A stretch of 64,000 nucleotides of DNA from Boletus sp. NGJ (GCA_019096195.1 JAGTXK010000145.1:1-64000); one strand, 5' to 3'; counted from the stretch's first letter, positions 24,087 through 35,613 are shown. A program made the numbers and translations. Notes: generated by a model not told the origin, from the sequence alone.

Positions 24087-25248
24087 ATGTCTAGAGTCGA
24101 CATCGATGAGTTGGTAAAGAAGCTCGCCGACCTCACGCAGGAGCGCGACAAGGACAACATCACGAAAAAGATCGCCGATCCTGGGAAATGGGACGGCACA
24201 AGGTCATCATTCCGCCCCTGGTGGATCAAGCTCCGTCTTTGGGTTGACGCCCAAACATGGAAAAACAACAAGATTATGGACATCGCGGTCCTCTCCCGTC
24301 TCGAAGGAAAAGCGGAAGCCTTCGCGCAACTCATCATGGAGCACTACCTTGATGAGGAAGCTACCATCGAGACGGACGCCAACGGGGTGGCGCTACCGGC
24401 AAAAGGAGCCGATGCGTGGCCCACTTGGAACAGGTTGCAGGAACAAATTAAAACCCATTTCTGCATCGACACTCTGGCTCACGAGTCTTTGAGGAAGCTC
24501 GAGACCCTAAAACAGAATGGTCATCCCATCGACCTGTTCCTCCAACGATTTGAGATATCTAAGGAAAGAGTCGTACATTGACGACCACCACGCCGCAGTT
24601 CTACTGAAAAAGGCAGTAGACTACAAAATCTACGAAAGATCTCGCTTGAACAGCCCAGCTCGCAATTTTGACTACGAAGATCTAGTCCTCAACTACAGAG
24701 TAATAGGGCGAGCATTCGAGCAGATAGTAAACGAGCGTGGACCACCTCAACGATCTCAACCGCGTTCATCCTTCCCTCCTCCTCGTGGGCAACCCCCACA
24801 AAATTCATATCGTCCTACCTACACGGCAGTAGGAACGCAACCGGGTCGCGGCGCGCCCATGGAGATAGGTGTCCAGCAGGCTGGACCCTCAAAGGAAACT
24901 CGTACCTGTTTCCATTGTGGCAAGCCCGGCCACATCAAACCCAACTGCCCGACGAACCCGTTTAAAAGGACAGGTCGTCCACCAATGCAACGCCAGATCT
25001 GGGACTGGAACCAAGGCTCGTACGTCGAGCAAAGCCAGGGAGAAAATGAGTATCCCACGTTTTTTAATGAGTCCCAATCTCGCGCATACGCGCAACGACC
25101 TCTCCCGCAACCTCCCGTAGCTACGGCGGTACCAAACGTAGCAGCAAGGTCTTACGTTTCCGATGAGGCGGAAGCGTACTACAGAGACAAATTCGAAGTA
25201 GAAGCAAAAGCCAGAGCTGCTCAGGCTTTAAATGGACAGCGCCAATGA
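24087..25248 (+). pseudogene. gag of chromovirus B
   Basis: ATG 24087 starts MSRVDIDELVKKLADLTQE. A capsid-like segment with LEGKAEAFAQLIMEHYLDE and LETLKQNGHPID follows. A single extra base near 24556 shifts the frame; the correct reading continues to TGA 25246-25248. The C-terminal part is Pro/Gln-rich, with a CCHC knuckle CFHCGKPGHIKPNC near 24907-24948. Without the extra base the protein would be about 387 residues. Substitution-type damage is absent, unlike in A, so the shift may be a sequencing error. Confidence 0.9.
25227..25233 (+). promoter_or_regulatory. Putative -1 frameshift heptamer, B
   Basis: T TTA AAT in gag phase (codons GCT TTA AAT), 12 bases before the gag TGA. The -1 reading is open into pol. 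Downstream TGAGT (25246-25250) can pair with ACTCA (25260-25264). The overlapping ATGA at 25245 offers a stop-restart alternative. Confidence 0.6.
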
Positions 25249-28200
25249 GTGCAGAGGGAACTCAGCGGCAAGAACTATTTTCTTCATCATCTCTTACCAC
25301 ATGTACACATACCGATTTTCCTATCTCTGATCTTTCTACTGTTCTACGTAAATTATCTATGAAATCTGCGAGGGCGTCTCAATTGAGCGCGGCACCAGAA
25401 TTAAGTGTACTTAATTCCCTCGTAAAACAACAAAAAATAGCGAATATATATAAACCCACGAAAGTCACGTTAAACCAAGCATCGACACTTTCCTATGGTG
25501 GAGAGTTCTCTCTCGAAACCACAGTATCATGCAACGTTAACGGCCAGTGGTCGCGTTACCGTTTCCAGTCCCTCCTGGATTCGGGAGCGTCGCATACGTT
25601 TATCGACCAGGACTATGTAAAGAGACACGGAATACCTTTCTATACCATCGACAACCCCATTAAGATACATAACGCTGACGGTTCGGAAGGAGCAATCGGA
25701 CCGATCCGTCATGCGGTAACCCTGATGGTGGAAATCGAAGGACATTACGAAGTCATCGACGCTTACATATCTAAATTAGGAACTCATCGAATGATCATCG
25801 GGTATGACTGGCTATATCGTCATAACCCTGACATCGATTGGGTCAAACAAACAATTACGTTTCCACGATGTACATCCTACTGTAAAATTATGGGCCTAGG
25901 ACCCACTTCCTCTTACGAACCGCTTCAATTACGTACGATAGAAGAAGGACTAAAAGAAAAAGTCCCTAAAACCTATCACGAGTTTCTAGATGTTTTCTCG
26001 GAGAAAGAATCTCAAAGAATGCCCTTACGAAAACATTGGGATCACGCAATCGATCTCAAAGAAGACTTCATCCCCAAGAAAGGACGTGTTATTCCCCTTT
26101 CGGACATCGAGATGGAAGAAGTCAGAACGTTTATCGAAAAGGAAGTCAAAAAGGGTTACGTCAAACCCTCCAAATCTCCGCAGACATCTCCCGTCTTCTT
26201 CATTCCTAAAAAAGACGGCAAAAAACGAATGGTTATGGATTACCGTTATCTAAACGAAGGAACAATCAAGAATTCGTATCCACTCCCTCTCATTCCGCAA
26301 TTAATTGATCGACTCAAAAACGCGGACCTATTTACGGCTATGGATCTCCGATGGGGCTATAACAATGTCCGCATCAAAGAAGGCGACGAATGGAAAGCAG
26401 CATTCGTTACCCCTATTGGAGCTTACGAACCCACCGTTATGTATTTCGGACTCACGAACTCCCCTCCTACATTCCAAACTATGATGAACGATATATTTAA
26501 CGACATGTATGCCGTAGTCGTCATCTACATCGACGACGTCATGATATTTACCTCAAAAAAGACAAAAGAACAGCACGAAGAAGTTGTAAAGGAAGTTTTA
26601 CGCCGTCTCCGCGAAAACGACCTTTACGTAAAACCAGAAAAGTGTACCTTCTCGGCAACAAAAGTGGACTTTCCTAGGGATGGTGGTATCTAAAGAGGGG
26701 GTAGAAATGCAGTCGAAGAAAGTAGCTGGGGTCATGGATTGGCCGATTCCTACTCGCTTGAAGCAACTTCAAGGCTTTCTCGGACTCTGTAATTATTATA
26801 GACGATTCATCGAAGGCTTCGCGCAAATCGCACGACCCTTGAACGATCTCACCAAAAAAGACGTTCCATTCAAATGGGGTCCAGACCAGCAAGAAGCATT
26901 TCTCCAACTTAAAAAGAAAATTCACGGAAGCACCACTTCTCGCGTATCCTAACCGCGATCAAGAAATGCGTGTGGAAACCGATGCTTCAGACATCGCCAC
27001 GGGAGCAGTGCTCTCCACACTATGCAACGATGGTAATTGGCGACCAGTCGCCTTTATCTCTCACTCTTTTGACAGCGCAGAGCGCAACTACCCTATCTAC
27101 GATAAAGAACTGCTTGCAGTTATACGCGCATTAGAAGAATGGCGTCACTATTTAATAGGTCGCGAAGGTTTTGAAATCTGGACCGATCATAAAAACCTCG
27201 AATACTGGAAGAAGCCTCAAACACTTAAGCGGACGTCAAGCACGTTGGCATGCACTTCTTCAAGAATTCAACTACTCTTTCGTATACAAACCGGGATCGT
27301 CAAATGGAAGAGCCGATGCCTTATCCAGACGACCAGATCACGGTGATGCAGTTGATAGACCACAATCAAAACGTCACCGTTCTCCCTCCTTCCATATTTA
27401 TAAACCACGTTTCTCTTTCTTCTGACTCTTATGACAAAAATACAAAAAGAATCCAAAAAACATAACGTCGACGCAATAAACAATTTCCTTTTCTACTCAG
27501 AACTTAATCTATTCAAAAACGAAAAAGACCAAATCTACGTACCTGAATCTCTACGTACCGAAATCATTACTTTATGTCATGACTCGCCCATTGCAGGACA
27601 CGGCGGTCATTCCAAAACCATACATACTCTCTCTCGTTATTTCTCGTGGCCAGGAGTCACAAAAGACGTTAAAGACTTATGTAGATCACTGCCAAGTGTG
27701 CGCCCTCACGAAGGGTAAGCAAAATGCACCGGCAGGAAAAGTCATTCCCCTTCCCGCGGCAAAAAGACCTTGGGAAGATCTATCTGTAGATTTCATCACT
27801 GGCTTACCGCCATCACAATCTTTTACGGCTATATGCGTTGTAGTGGACAGATTTTCAAAAGAAGTTATTTTTATACCAACATACGATACCTGCTCTTCGA
27901 AAGATCTAGCTATCCTATTTCGAGACCACGTCTGGTCAACACACGGACTTCCCTCTACCCTCGTATCAGATCGAGGACCACAATTCGTTTCTGCATTTCA
28001 CCCAAGAGCTTTGCAAGCTTCTTGGTATAAAACAAAAAATCTCTACGGCATACCACCCGCAAACGGACGGACAAACCGAACGCGTTAACCGAGATCTCGA
28101 ACAGTATCTCCGCGCGTATGCCGGCAAAGAAGCAAAACGAATGGGTCGAATGGTTGAAATTAGCCCAATTCTCTCACAACAACACCGTCACTACGGCCAC

Positions 28201-28920
28201 TGGAGAAATCCCCTTTAAAGTCACACGAAACTACATACCGCGAATGGGTTTCGAAGGGGATCTCACGGGTTTTGCAGACGAAATTGGGCGAAATCACAAG
28301 GAGATTGAAGAAGCGCTGGAAGCGACACGCGAGAGGATGATCACCTCTTCCGATAAAAAACGATCAACAGCACCCGAATATTCTATTGGTCAGCAAGTCT
28401 GGCTCTCCACCGATAAATTAAAACTTCCGTATACGGCGAAAGAAACTAACACAAAAATGGATTGGCCCCTACGTCATCACTCGGGTACTTCCAAACGCCG
28501 TAACGCTCAAATTACCTGACGTCGGTTCACATTCATCCAACCGTGAACATTTCTCGCGTCAAACCTTATAGAGATACGCTGCCTGGACAGCCTAAATCTC
28601 GACCTGACGCTATAGAAATTGACGACGAAGGTGAAGAGCAATTCGAAGTCGATTATATCGCCGCTTCCAGGTTGAAGAACAGGCAAAATAGAATATTTGG
28701 TTCACTGGAAAGGTTACGACGAAACCGACCGTACTTGGGAATCCGAAGACATTCATGTAACTGCACCAGATGCAGTACAAGATTTCCATCGTCGTAACCC
28801 TTCCGCACCACGCAAGCTTCGTGGTTTATCATTATCGGCATTTCGCTTCTTTATTCGCTCCTTATGAAAATTTCACCGAACACGAGAAAAACAACGACTC
28901 GCCTGGAATTCGAGTCTTAA
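25245..28920 (+). pseudogene. pol of chromovirus B (PR-RT-RH-INT-chromodomain)
   Basis: ATG 25245 opens 482 codons. They hold a protease with LLDSGASHTFIDQDYV, followed by GYDWLYRHNPDIDW, and RT with KRMVMDYRYLNEG, FTAMDLRWGYNN and the catalytic VIYIDDVMIFT (about 26518-26550). After single-base insertions the frames continue. RNase H has VETDASDIATGAVLS and WTDHKNLEYW. The integrase has an HHCC zinc site (HDSPIAGHGGHSK... CQVCALTKGKQN) and catalytic [13 protein letters not shown] and LVSDRGPQF. The C-terminal chromodomain shows VHWKGYDETDRTWESEDI. No nonsense change was seen between the insertions (near 26671, 26918, 27227, 27354, 27433, 27677, 27996, 28130, 28443, 28524, 28680, 28841, 28888). 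Confidence 0.92.
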
Positions 28921-28931
28921 AGAGGGGGTAG
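28917..28931 (+). other. Polypurine tract of B
   Basis: AAAGAGGGGGTAG directly precedes the 3' LTR (28932). It is the expected plus-strand primer, and the same tract precedes the 3' LTR of A. Confidence 0.8.
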
Positions 28932-29413
28932 TGTAATAATATAGGAAATTTTCAAACTTTTCAAACACTCACTTACTTTTCATTCTCTTCAAATCTTTCC
29001 TTCATAAGTCACGTGACTGTGCACGTGACCGTGGAAACATATCACATGACAGGTCTAGAACCTATGACGTCATATGACATCATACCTCATGTGATCCACG
29101 ACCTTTTAATTTCCGCTCTTCTCACACAGCCCTATTAATCTCCGTCCTACCATACGTAGTAATTTATCACACGCACAGCATGGTCCGTGCACACTTTCCT
29201 CATGTATATAAACTAGCACTTTGACGACTGGAATCCCCAGTCTAATCCACTTGTACTTTCCTCCAACAATCCATTAGCTTCGGTCTTCAGGCCGTCGTAG
29301 GGTTGGGAACATACAGGACTAAGACTCCCCACCTGATTCGTTCAGCCAGGACACGTGTAGCCTGCGACGCATTTCCGAGCCTTGTGGTGTGCTTTCCGAA
29401 AGGATTCATAACA
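28932..29413 (+). repeat. 3' LTR of chromovirus B
   Basis: TGTAATAATATAGG...ATTCATAACA, 482 bp, nearly identical to 22988-23471. The few differences include a short shifted stretch near 28965 and a 2-base length difference upstream of the TATA box. The second CTTAC of the target duplication follows. Confidence 0.93.
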
Positions 29414-29548
29414 CTTACCTGTGGCAAAAAGACCATGGGAAGATTTATCAGTAGACTTTATAACAGGTCTACCACCATCACATTCATTCACTGCTATTTG
29501 TGTTGTCATTGATTGATTTTCCAAAGAAGTTATATTTATACCTATATA

Positions 29549-31125
29549 CAGTGGCTCAAAAAAGTGTCCCAATGTTTGGCTATTTTGCAAAGACTTGACA
29601 TTTGCAAAAGAACCAAAAGGTATGTAGCCCTAACCCTTGCTGGGCCATTGATAGCCCTAATCCTTGCCCTGAAGATGAGCCCTTAGTCATGTGAGTTGGT
29701 TGTCATGGCACTGAGTTATAGCCATATTAAAAGGATATGTCATTGGGACACTTATTTGACCCTGATATTATCAACTATCATTTAGTAACTAACATAAGGT
29801 TCTGATGGATGCTGTGCTTCAACCCTGTCTGATTATGTCACTTACATAACTCCAAATGGTATAAAGAGCAGAGATACCATTCAGCCAACCCTACTTCATT
29901 ATGAAATCCACTCCCTCCTCTGCTAGAGCCAATATTCTTTTTCTCTCTGAATCTGGCCTTTCTACTAGGCAAATATCATTCCAAACTGGTCTGGGGAAGT
30001 CTACTGTGGCCAGGGTTATCAAGGAGATCCACCCAGGCAAGGAAAACATCAAATTAGGATGTCCTTCCAAACTTTCTCCTACTGATAAAAGGAGAATTGT
30101 CTCTAGTATTACCTCTGGCAAAGTTGAAAATGCTGTCCAGGCTACCCATCTCATCAATTCTGCTCTCTCTTCTCCTGTCTCTGCTCAAACTGTTAGGAAT
30201 GTTCTCAAGTCTGCATCTCTCAAGGCTGTAAGTCAAGAAAAAGAAGCCACTCTTGTCTGTGAAGCATAGGCAACATAGGCTAGCCTTTGCTCTCAAGCAC
30301 CAACATTGGACTGTGGAGGACTGGACTAGGGTCATATGGTCAGATGAAACCAAGATCAACAGGATTGGGTCAGATGGAAGGAAGTATGTGTGGAAATTGG
30401 CAGGAAAGCCTTTGCAAGACAAGGAAGTTCAGGGAACAGTAAAGTTTGGAGGAGGTTCCTTGATGGTTTGGGGATGCATGAGTTGGAGTGGAGTGGGGAT
30501 TCTTGCAGAGGTTGAAGGGAGGATGAATGCTGAGCAGTATGTCTCCATTTTGGAGGATAATCTGCTTCCTTCCATGGAAAATTCTGGAATTCCTGAAGGA
30601 GAGCATTATCTTTCAACAAGATAATGACCCCAAGCACACCTCTAAAAGAGCCAAGGAGTGGCTGGAATCTCAAGGGATCAAGCTTCTTGACTGGCCAGCA
30701 CAATCTCCAGACCTTAATCCCATTGAACATCTCTGGCAAATCCTCAAAAAAAAGCTCAATAGCTATACAACACCACCAAAAGGAGTATGGGAGCTGTGGG
30801 AGAGAATTGAAGTGGAGTGGGAGAAGATAGAGGTTGAGGAGTGTCAAGGATTGATAGAGAGTATGCCTAGAAGACTAGAGGCAGTGATAAAAGCAAAGGG
30901 AGGGCATACAAAGTACTAAATTGATAGAATAGAAATGTTGCTCAAAAAAGTGTCCCAATGACATGTCGCTTTAAATATGGCTATATCTCAGTGCCATGAC
31001 AACCAAATCACATGACTAAGGGCTCATCGTTAGGGCAAGGGTTAGGGCTAATACCTTTTGGTTCTTTTGCAAATGTCAAGTCTTTGCAAAATAGCCAAAC
31101 ATTGGGACACTTTTTTGAGCCACTG
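29549..31125 (+). mobile_element. Tc1 element a (1577 bp)
   Basis: Flanked by TA (29547-29548, 31126-31127). Ends begin CAGTGGCTCAAAAAAGTGTC and are long imperfect inverted repeats of about 200 bp. Each end also holds an inner inverted copy of the same motif (29741-29760 and 30939-30960). It encodes a DD34E transposase. It is close kin of 49532-51152 and lies in the integrase gene of chromovirus A. Confidence 0.92.
29901..30919 (+). pseudogene. Tc1 DD34E transposase, element a
   Basis: ATG 29901 (MKSTPSSARANILFLSE) opens the paired helix-turn-helix DNA-binding region (STRQISFQTGLGKSTVARVI). A +1 shift at the GTAAGT near 30228 moves the frame, which continues as HRLAFALKHQHWTVEDW, first catalytic Asp in VIWSDETKINRIGSDG, then GGGSLMVWGCMSW. 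A second shift near 30597 precedes QQDNDPKHTSKRAKEWL and SPDLNPIEHLW. The spacing from the first D of DND to the E is 34. It ends at TAA 30917-30919. Two frameshifts inactivate it as written; the first is shared with element b. Confidence 0.88.
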
Positions 31126-32152
31126 TACGATACATGTTCTTCTAAAGATCTCGCTATGTTATTTAGAGACCATGTCTGATCTATACACGGACTCCCCTCA
31201 ACTTTTGTATCTGATTGAGGACCCCAATTCATATCTGTATTTACCCAAGAGCTTTGCAAGCTACTCGGAATTAAACAAAAGATCTCCACAGCATATCATC
31301 TGCAGATGGACAGACAAACTGAGCACATAAACAGAGATCTAGAACAATATCTCCATGCATATGCTGGAAAGAAACAGAATGATTGGGTAGATGGGCTTAA
31401 ACTTGCACAATTCTCACATAACAATACTGTAACAACGGCAACTGGCGAGATTCCTTTCAAAATCACCAGAAACTACATACTGCGTATGGGTTTCAAAGGA
31501 ACTCTCACTGGTTTTGCAGATGAGATTGGTCACAACCATAAAGAGATTGAAGAAGCACTGGAAGCTACACGCGAGAGGATGATTACCTCTTCCGATAAAA
31601 AACGATCAACAGCACCCAAGTATTCTATTGGTCAGCAAGTCTGGCTATCCACTGATAAATTAAAACTTCCTTATATGGCAAAAAAGTTAACACAAAAATA
31701 GATCGGACCTTACGTTATCACTCGAGTCCTTCCAAATGCTGTAACACTCAAACTTCCCAACTCTGTTCACATTCATCCAACAGTGAACATCTCCCACGTC
31801 AAACTGTATAGAGAAACACTGCCTGATCAGCCTAAATCTCGACCTGACACAATTGAGATTGATGAAGAGGGAGAAGAGCAATTCGAAGTTGATTTCATTA
31901 CTGCTTCTAGATTGAAGAAAGGCAAATTGGAATACTTGGTTCATTGGAAGGGTTATGATGAAACAGATCGCACATGGGAATCTGAAGACATCACAAACAC
32001 TGCACCGGATACAGTAAAAAATTTCCATTGTCTAAACCCTTCTGCACCACGCAAGCTTTGTGGTTTATCACTATTGGTGTTCGCTTCTTTATTCTCAACT
32101 TATGAAAACTTCACTGAAAATGAAAAAACAACGACTCGCCTGGAATTCGAGT

Positions 32153-32168
32153 CTTAAAGAGGGGGTAG
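32153..32168 (+). other. Polypurine tract of A
   Basis: CTTAAAGAGGGGGTAG-type purine run immediately before the 3' LTR, overlapping the pol stop; same as in B. Confidence 0.8.
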
Positions 32169-32649
32169 TGTTATAATATAGGATAATTTCAAACTTTTCA
32201 CTTTGACACTTACTTTTTCATTTTCATCAATCTTTTCTTATCAAGTCACGTGACTGTGCACATGACCATGGGAACAATCACATGGTATGGTCTAGAACCT
32301 ATGATGTCATATGACATCATACCTCATGTAATCCACGACTTATTAATCTCCGTTCTTCTCACACAGCCCCTTTATCTCTATCTTACCATACATAGTAATT
32401 TATCACATGCACAGCTTGGTCTGTGCGCCATTCCTGTACATATATAAAGTAGGACTTTGATGACTGGAATCCCCAGTCTAATCTACTTGTTCTCTTCCTC
32501 CAATAACTCATTGTGTTGACCACTCTGGTCATTGTAGGGTTAGGAATAGTTTGGACTATGACTCCCCACCTCATCCGTTGAGCCAGGACATGTGTAGCCT
32601 GCAAGATAGTTTGAGCCTTGTGGTTTGGTTTCCAAAAGAGATCATAACA
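32169..32649 (+). repeat. 3' LTR of chromovirus A
   Basis: TGTTATAATATAGG...GATCATAACA, 481 bp, matching 18235-18706 and followed by the second GTTTC of the target duplication. Confidence 0.93.
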
Positions 32650-33700
32650 GTTTCCATGTGAAACAATTGGCCATCCCACTAAACAAACCATCTCAGAGAT
32701 TGTAATATTTCACGCCACTTTCAAAACATTCTACATGAAATCATCATAGTAAAACAAGCAAGAAGAATTGGGCCTTTTCTTGTGAGGCCCTGCCTGCTCA
32801 TTGGAGACCAAATCCAGACTATTAATGTACACAGAATCAACATATGAGGGTTTCTAAGAGATATAGGACAAATAAGTGTGCTAGTATAATTTGTTACTGA
32901 AGGTGCAAAGATGGTCTTGGGAAAGTGGTCTGGTGCATTGGTGGCTTTGATGCTGTTCAAGGACATCAACCTCTTTCCCCTTAACCTGCTAAAAATGCCC
33001 AGTACAGAGTTAGGCAACTCAATCATGACTGGATACCTGAATCATGTTTGCAGCCACCCTCAACCTCTTCTGAGCTTCTAAGGTATCTGCAAATGTCTAA
33101 GGTGGTGGTGGTGATGTCACAATGTAGGAGTGCTCATAGAGTGAGTTTGTGAATGTCTGGAGTGGTGGTGGCAATGTCATGGTGTAGGAGTGTGCATAGG
33201 GTGGGTATGTGCCATGATTGGATGGCAGGAGTGTCACATCTCCAGAAGGACTGCTGGACACTTGGGATGGGAATCTATCTGTTGGTGGATCAGCAGACCC
33301 AGTAGGCTGGTCTGACAAAACACTAAATGAATCATATCTGAACTCAGCATAGGAATAAAGTTGGGGTTCTTCCAGGTTTCATTGGAGAGATGGTGTAGTT
33401 GCTAGAGCCTGGGAGGATTCAATGGTGAAGCAATGAAGGAGTGGTGGCCCAGTGTATAGGATAGAGTGGAATGATGTGATATGGAAGACACTTGAGGTTG
33501 CCCTTGCCCTTGACCACAGCCTCAAGTCCCTCTTATTTGTACATGTCTACCATGGGACTGGTGAAAGTGGGAGGTCATGGTGAGGAATTGAGACTTCTTG
33601 CAGGTTCATGGTAACATAACCTAGTTTATACTGTATGGGTGAATTTGAATGTGTGATCCCTGGCCAAACTTACTGCAAAGACCCTGAGGGTCTAAGTCAA
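32650..33700 (-). pseudogene. DUF6532-like fungal gene, 5' part
   Basis: On the minus strand, 33318-33097 reads as two degenerate repeats of a Pro/Ser/Tyr-rich unit (YAHSYTMTLPPP, YEHSYIVTSPPPP). A segment around EAQKRLRVAANMIQ follows, then after several stops an open frame MVCLVGWPIVSHG at about 32699-32655, which joins 18229 across chromovirus A. N-terminal low-complexity sequence followed by an AQKRL..AA..IQ helix is what I associate with DUF6532 proteins. Function is unknown; the copy is broken by the retroelement and by stops. Confidence 0.5.
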
Positions 33701-33709
33701 CATGACAAT

Positions 33710-34600
33710 TGTTATGATCTCATAACAATGGGACATGTGACCTGAGTGAACCAAAGGTGATCTGAGTTTCACTAGGACCTGCTACTCTCTCTTCCTCTAA
33801 ATAGGCAAGGGTCCGGTCAGCCGGCAGGTATTGTAGTGAGGCTTTGAATGTGTTAGGATAACCATCTAATACTGATACATGAGTGACAAAGATGTCCCAG
33901 CTCCCAATATATCAACAGAGCAGCAACCATTAGTGATGTATGCTCTGCAAGGTTGCTACTACCTGCTCTACCCTTGTAGAGCAGACACCTTTTATAACTC
34001 TGGTCCAATAATAGGGAGTACAACTTTACCCTAATCTCAACAGGTTGTGAAGTAAATAAAGAAGCTAGTGATTATGGCAATCACTAGTGCAATGAGAAGC
34101 AATGCTTCCAGCTTTAGCTTCTAGAAACAGAAGCTGATGGGGGAGCAGAGATGATGTACACTCAGGTTGATTAGTGTAGATCAAGGTTAGAGAAATACAT
34201 GAAGGGTGGACATCCATATAAATAGACCTGTCCTATCTAGGGCAGGCTTCCTATTGTACAAGGTAATATGAGATCATAGATTTAATACTACCATAAGGAG
34301 ATCTTGGAATATCAGACAAACAGAATGTTGAAAATACTGGGATATGTACAAGAGAACATAGTCAGGGAGACAATATCTAAGATCAGATTAGAAGATGAAA
34401 CAGAATTGGTGAAATAGAGAGGGCTGTGCCACAGCCACAGGAATGGTGCTGCATCATCTAGAAGTGGGCAGGGTAGGGTGATGCTTGTGTAGGTGTGCGT
34501 GGGGAATCCCAAGTCAAAGGAGTTGAAGAGAAGATTGTCCCAGAGCCCAGAAGGAGATGATGGTAGAGAAAAAGATATACCACCTTTCTCAAATGTAACA
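33710..34600 (-). mobile_element. Solo LTR, hairpin-ended family, copy 3
   Basis: Starts TGTTATGATCTCATAACA and ends AAATGTAACA, 891 bp, with an exact ACAAT duplication (33705-33709 and 34601-34605). It is the inverted form of 6084-6909 and 59209-60114. The terminal palindrome is kept here with paired changes (TGTTAT/ATAACA instead of TGTTAC/GTAACA). Confidence 0.88.
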
Positions 34601-34605
34601 ACAAT

Positions 34606-35573
34606 CAATCGCATTACATTGTGTTTATCAATTTGCATTGACTTTGTCGAGGGCAGAGAATAAAGCAGCTTGATGGAGATTGTCTGGTTCTCAGCCAACA
34701 GAAAATGAAAGAGTAAATTATAATTGTTCACTCACATCAAAGAGGCACAAATTGTGCCAGGGCCTTGTCTGAATCAAGTTCAAATTCACATGGTGAAAAT
34801 CAAGTGAAATCCATAGTACTCACTATATTGCAACATCATAGATAAATAGTATATGGTACTAGAACAGAGTACTGAAGAAAAGAAATGGTGGCATGACATA
34901 GGTATTGAAAAAAAAAAGTATCAATGGAGCTGAGATAACAAGAAGTGCTAGAACTACCATTTAAGTCATCTGCATCAGAGATATCAGAGCACTAGGGATT
35001 GGTGCAAGGTTGACCAAAGAACATTTGCTACACTTATTGAAAAAAGCAATCTCAGTGCTACTTAGTATGTGTCATACCTTGCCAACCTGTCAATCAGTGT
35101 TGTTCATAAGAGCCTGTGCCTCCTTATAGTTATCATAAGCAATGGTGCACATGACATCAATTTCATGGATGCATAAAAGATGATACTTTGCATGCACAGC
35201 AAAGGCTTTATGACTTGCACAAGCAAGCTATAGCATGCAAAGGGAATGTAGCTCTTTGATCTCTTTATTTCTCTTAGCTGATACCTAATTGAATATGTGA
35301 GGATGCTACCAGTGATTTAATATTTGACTCTATCCACAGTAGTAAGCAAGATTTTTTTTGCCTTCTTACATAGACAACTGGCCTTAAAGGATACATTGGA
35401 AAGCAATGAGAACTCAATGTGAGTTCACTTCTGACTCTGGTTGATATTGATGGCATATGGCTTGGGCAATAAGAAAGCCAGGTTTGAAGATAGTGGTGAC
35501 ATTGAGAAAGACACACAGGAGTAAGGTGTTTCAATAGATTGAGAGCCTAAGATATTTTTCAACATCCTTTAGG
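34606..35573. other. No confident gene
   Basis: Only short frames. The plus strand near 35540-35575 (ctaagatatttttcaacatcctttag) looks like the end of an intron leading into the WD40-like exon. A minus frame 35534-35274 has no recognisable motif. Confidence 0.4.
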
Positions 35574-35613
35574 GGCCAATTGGGGAGAGAGGGTTGTTGC
35601 TAAGGTGAGTGAA
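35574..35613 (+). pseudogene. WD40-like gene, exon fragment left of the LINE
   Basis: After a candidate acceptor TTTAG at about 35569-35573 the plus strand reads NWGERVVAKVSE, whose frame continues at 38844 when the LINE (35614-37233), the Tc1 (37234-38835) and one AGTGAA are removed. It is short, but the frame continuity and exact duplication support a broken exon. Confidence 0.45.

Larger units (their letters stand above)
22988..29413 (+). mobile_element. Chromovirus B (Ty3/gypsy), young nested copy
   Basis: A complete gypsy element of 6426 bp. Its LTRs are 484 and 482 bp, nearly identical, with a 5-bp target duplication CTTAC (22983-22987 and 29414-29418). It sits in the integrase of chromovirus A, whose reading resumes right after. 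Domains are gag with a zinc knuckle, protease DSGA, RT YIDD, RNase H, HHCC and DDE integrase, and a chromodomain. It is CpG-rich and shows no nonsense change that I could find, but at least fourteen single-base insertions break its frames. Confidence 0.95.
29414..32157 (+). pseudogene. pol of chromovirus A, part 2 (integrase core, chromodomain)
   Basis: After B, element A resumes with [17 protein letters not shown]-like integrase sequence at about 29420-29548. A Tc1 element interrupts it at a TA, and it continues at 31126. Residues up to 31701 give the integrase core and C-terminal part ([20 protein letters not shown]). From 31783 the frame ends in a chromodomain (LVHWKGYDETDRTWESEDI near 31939-31995) and TAA 32155-32157. 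Stops such as those near 29515 and 31171 mark decay. Removing the Tc1 and one TA restores the expected integrase reading around the site. Confidence 0.85.
18235..32649 (+). mobile_element. Chromovirus A (Ty3/gypsy), nested host copy
   Basis: A full-length gypsy element with two LTRs (18235-18706 and 32169-32649) and a 5-bp target duplication GTTTC (18230-18234 and 32650-32654). Its coding region is gag, protease, RT, RNase H, integrase, chromodomain. It is interrupted by chromovirus B (22988-29413) and by a Tc1 element (29549-31125); without them it would be about 6.4 kb. Its stops are mostly of transition type and it has few CpG sites compared with B, so it is the older copy. It disrupted a DUF6532-like gene. 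Confidence 0.93.

Noticed and set aside
30226-30267. 42-bp GTAAGT...CATAG intron in Tc1 a
   Set aside because: It would delete codons conserved in subfamilies c and d; a shared +1 insertion explains the break better.
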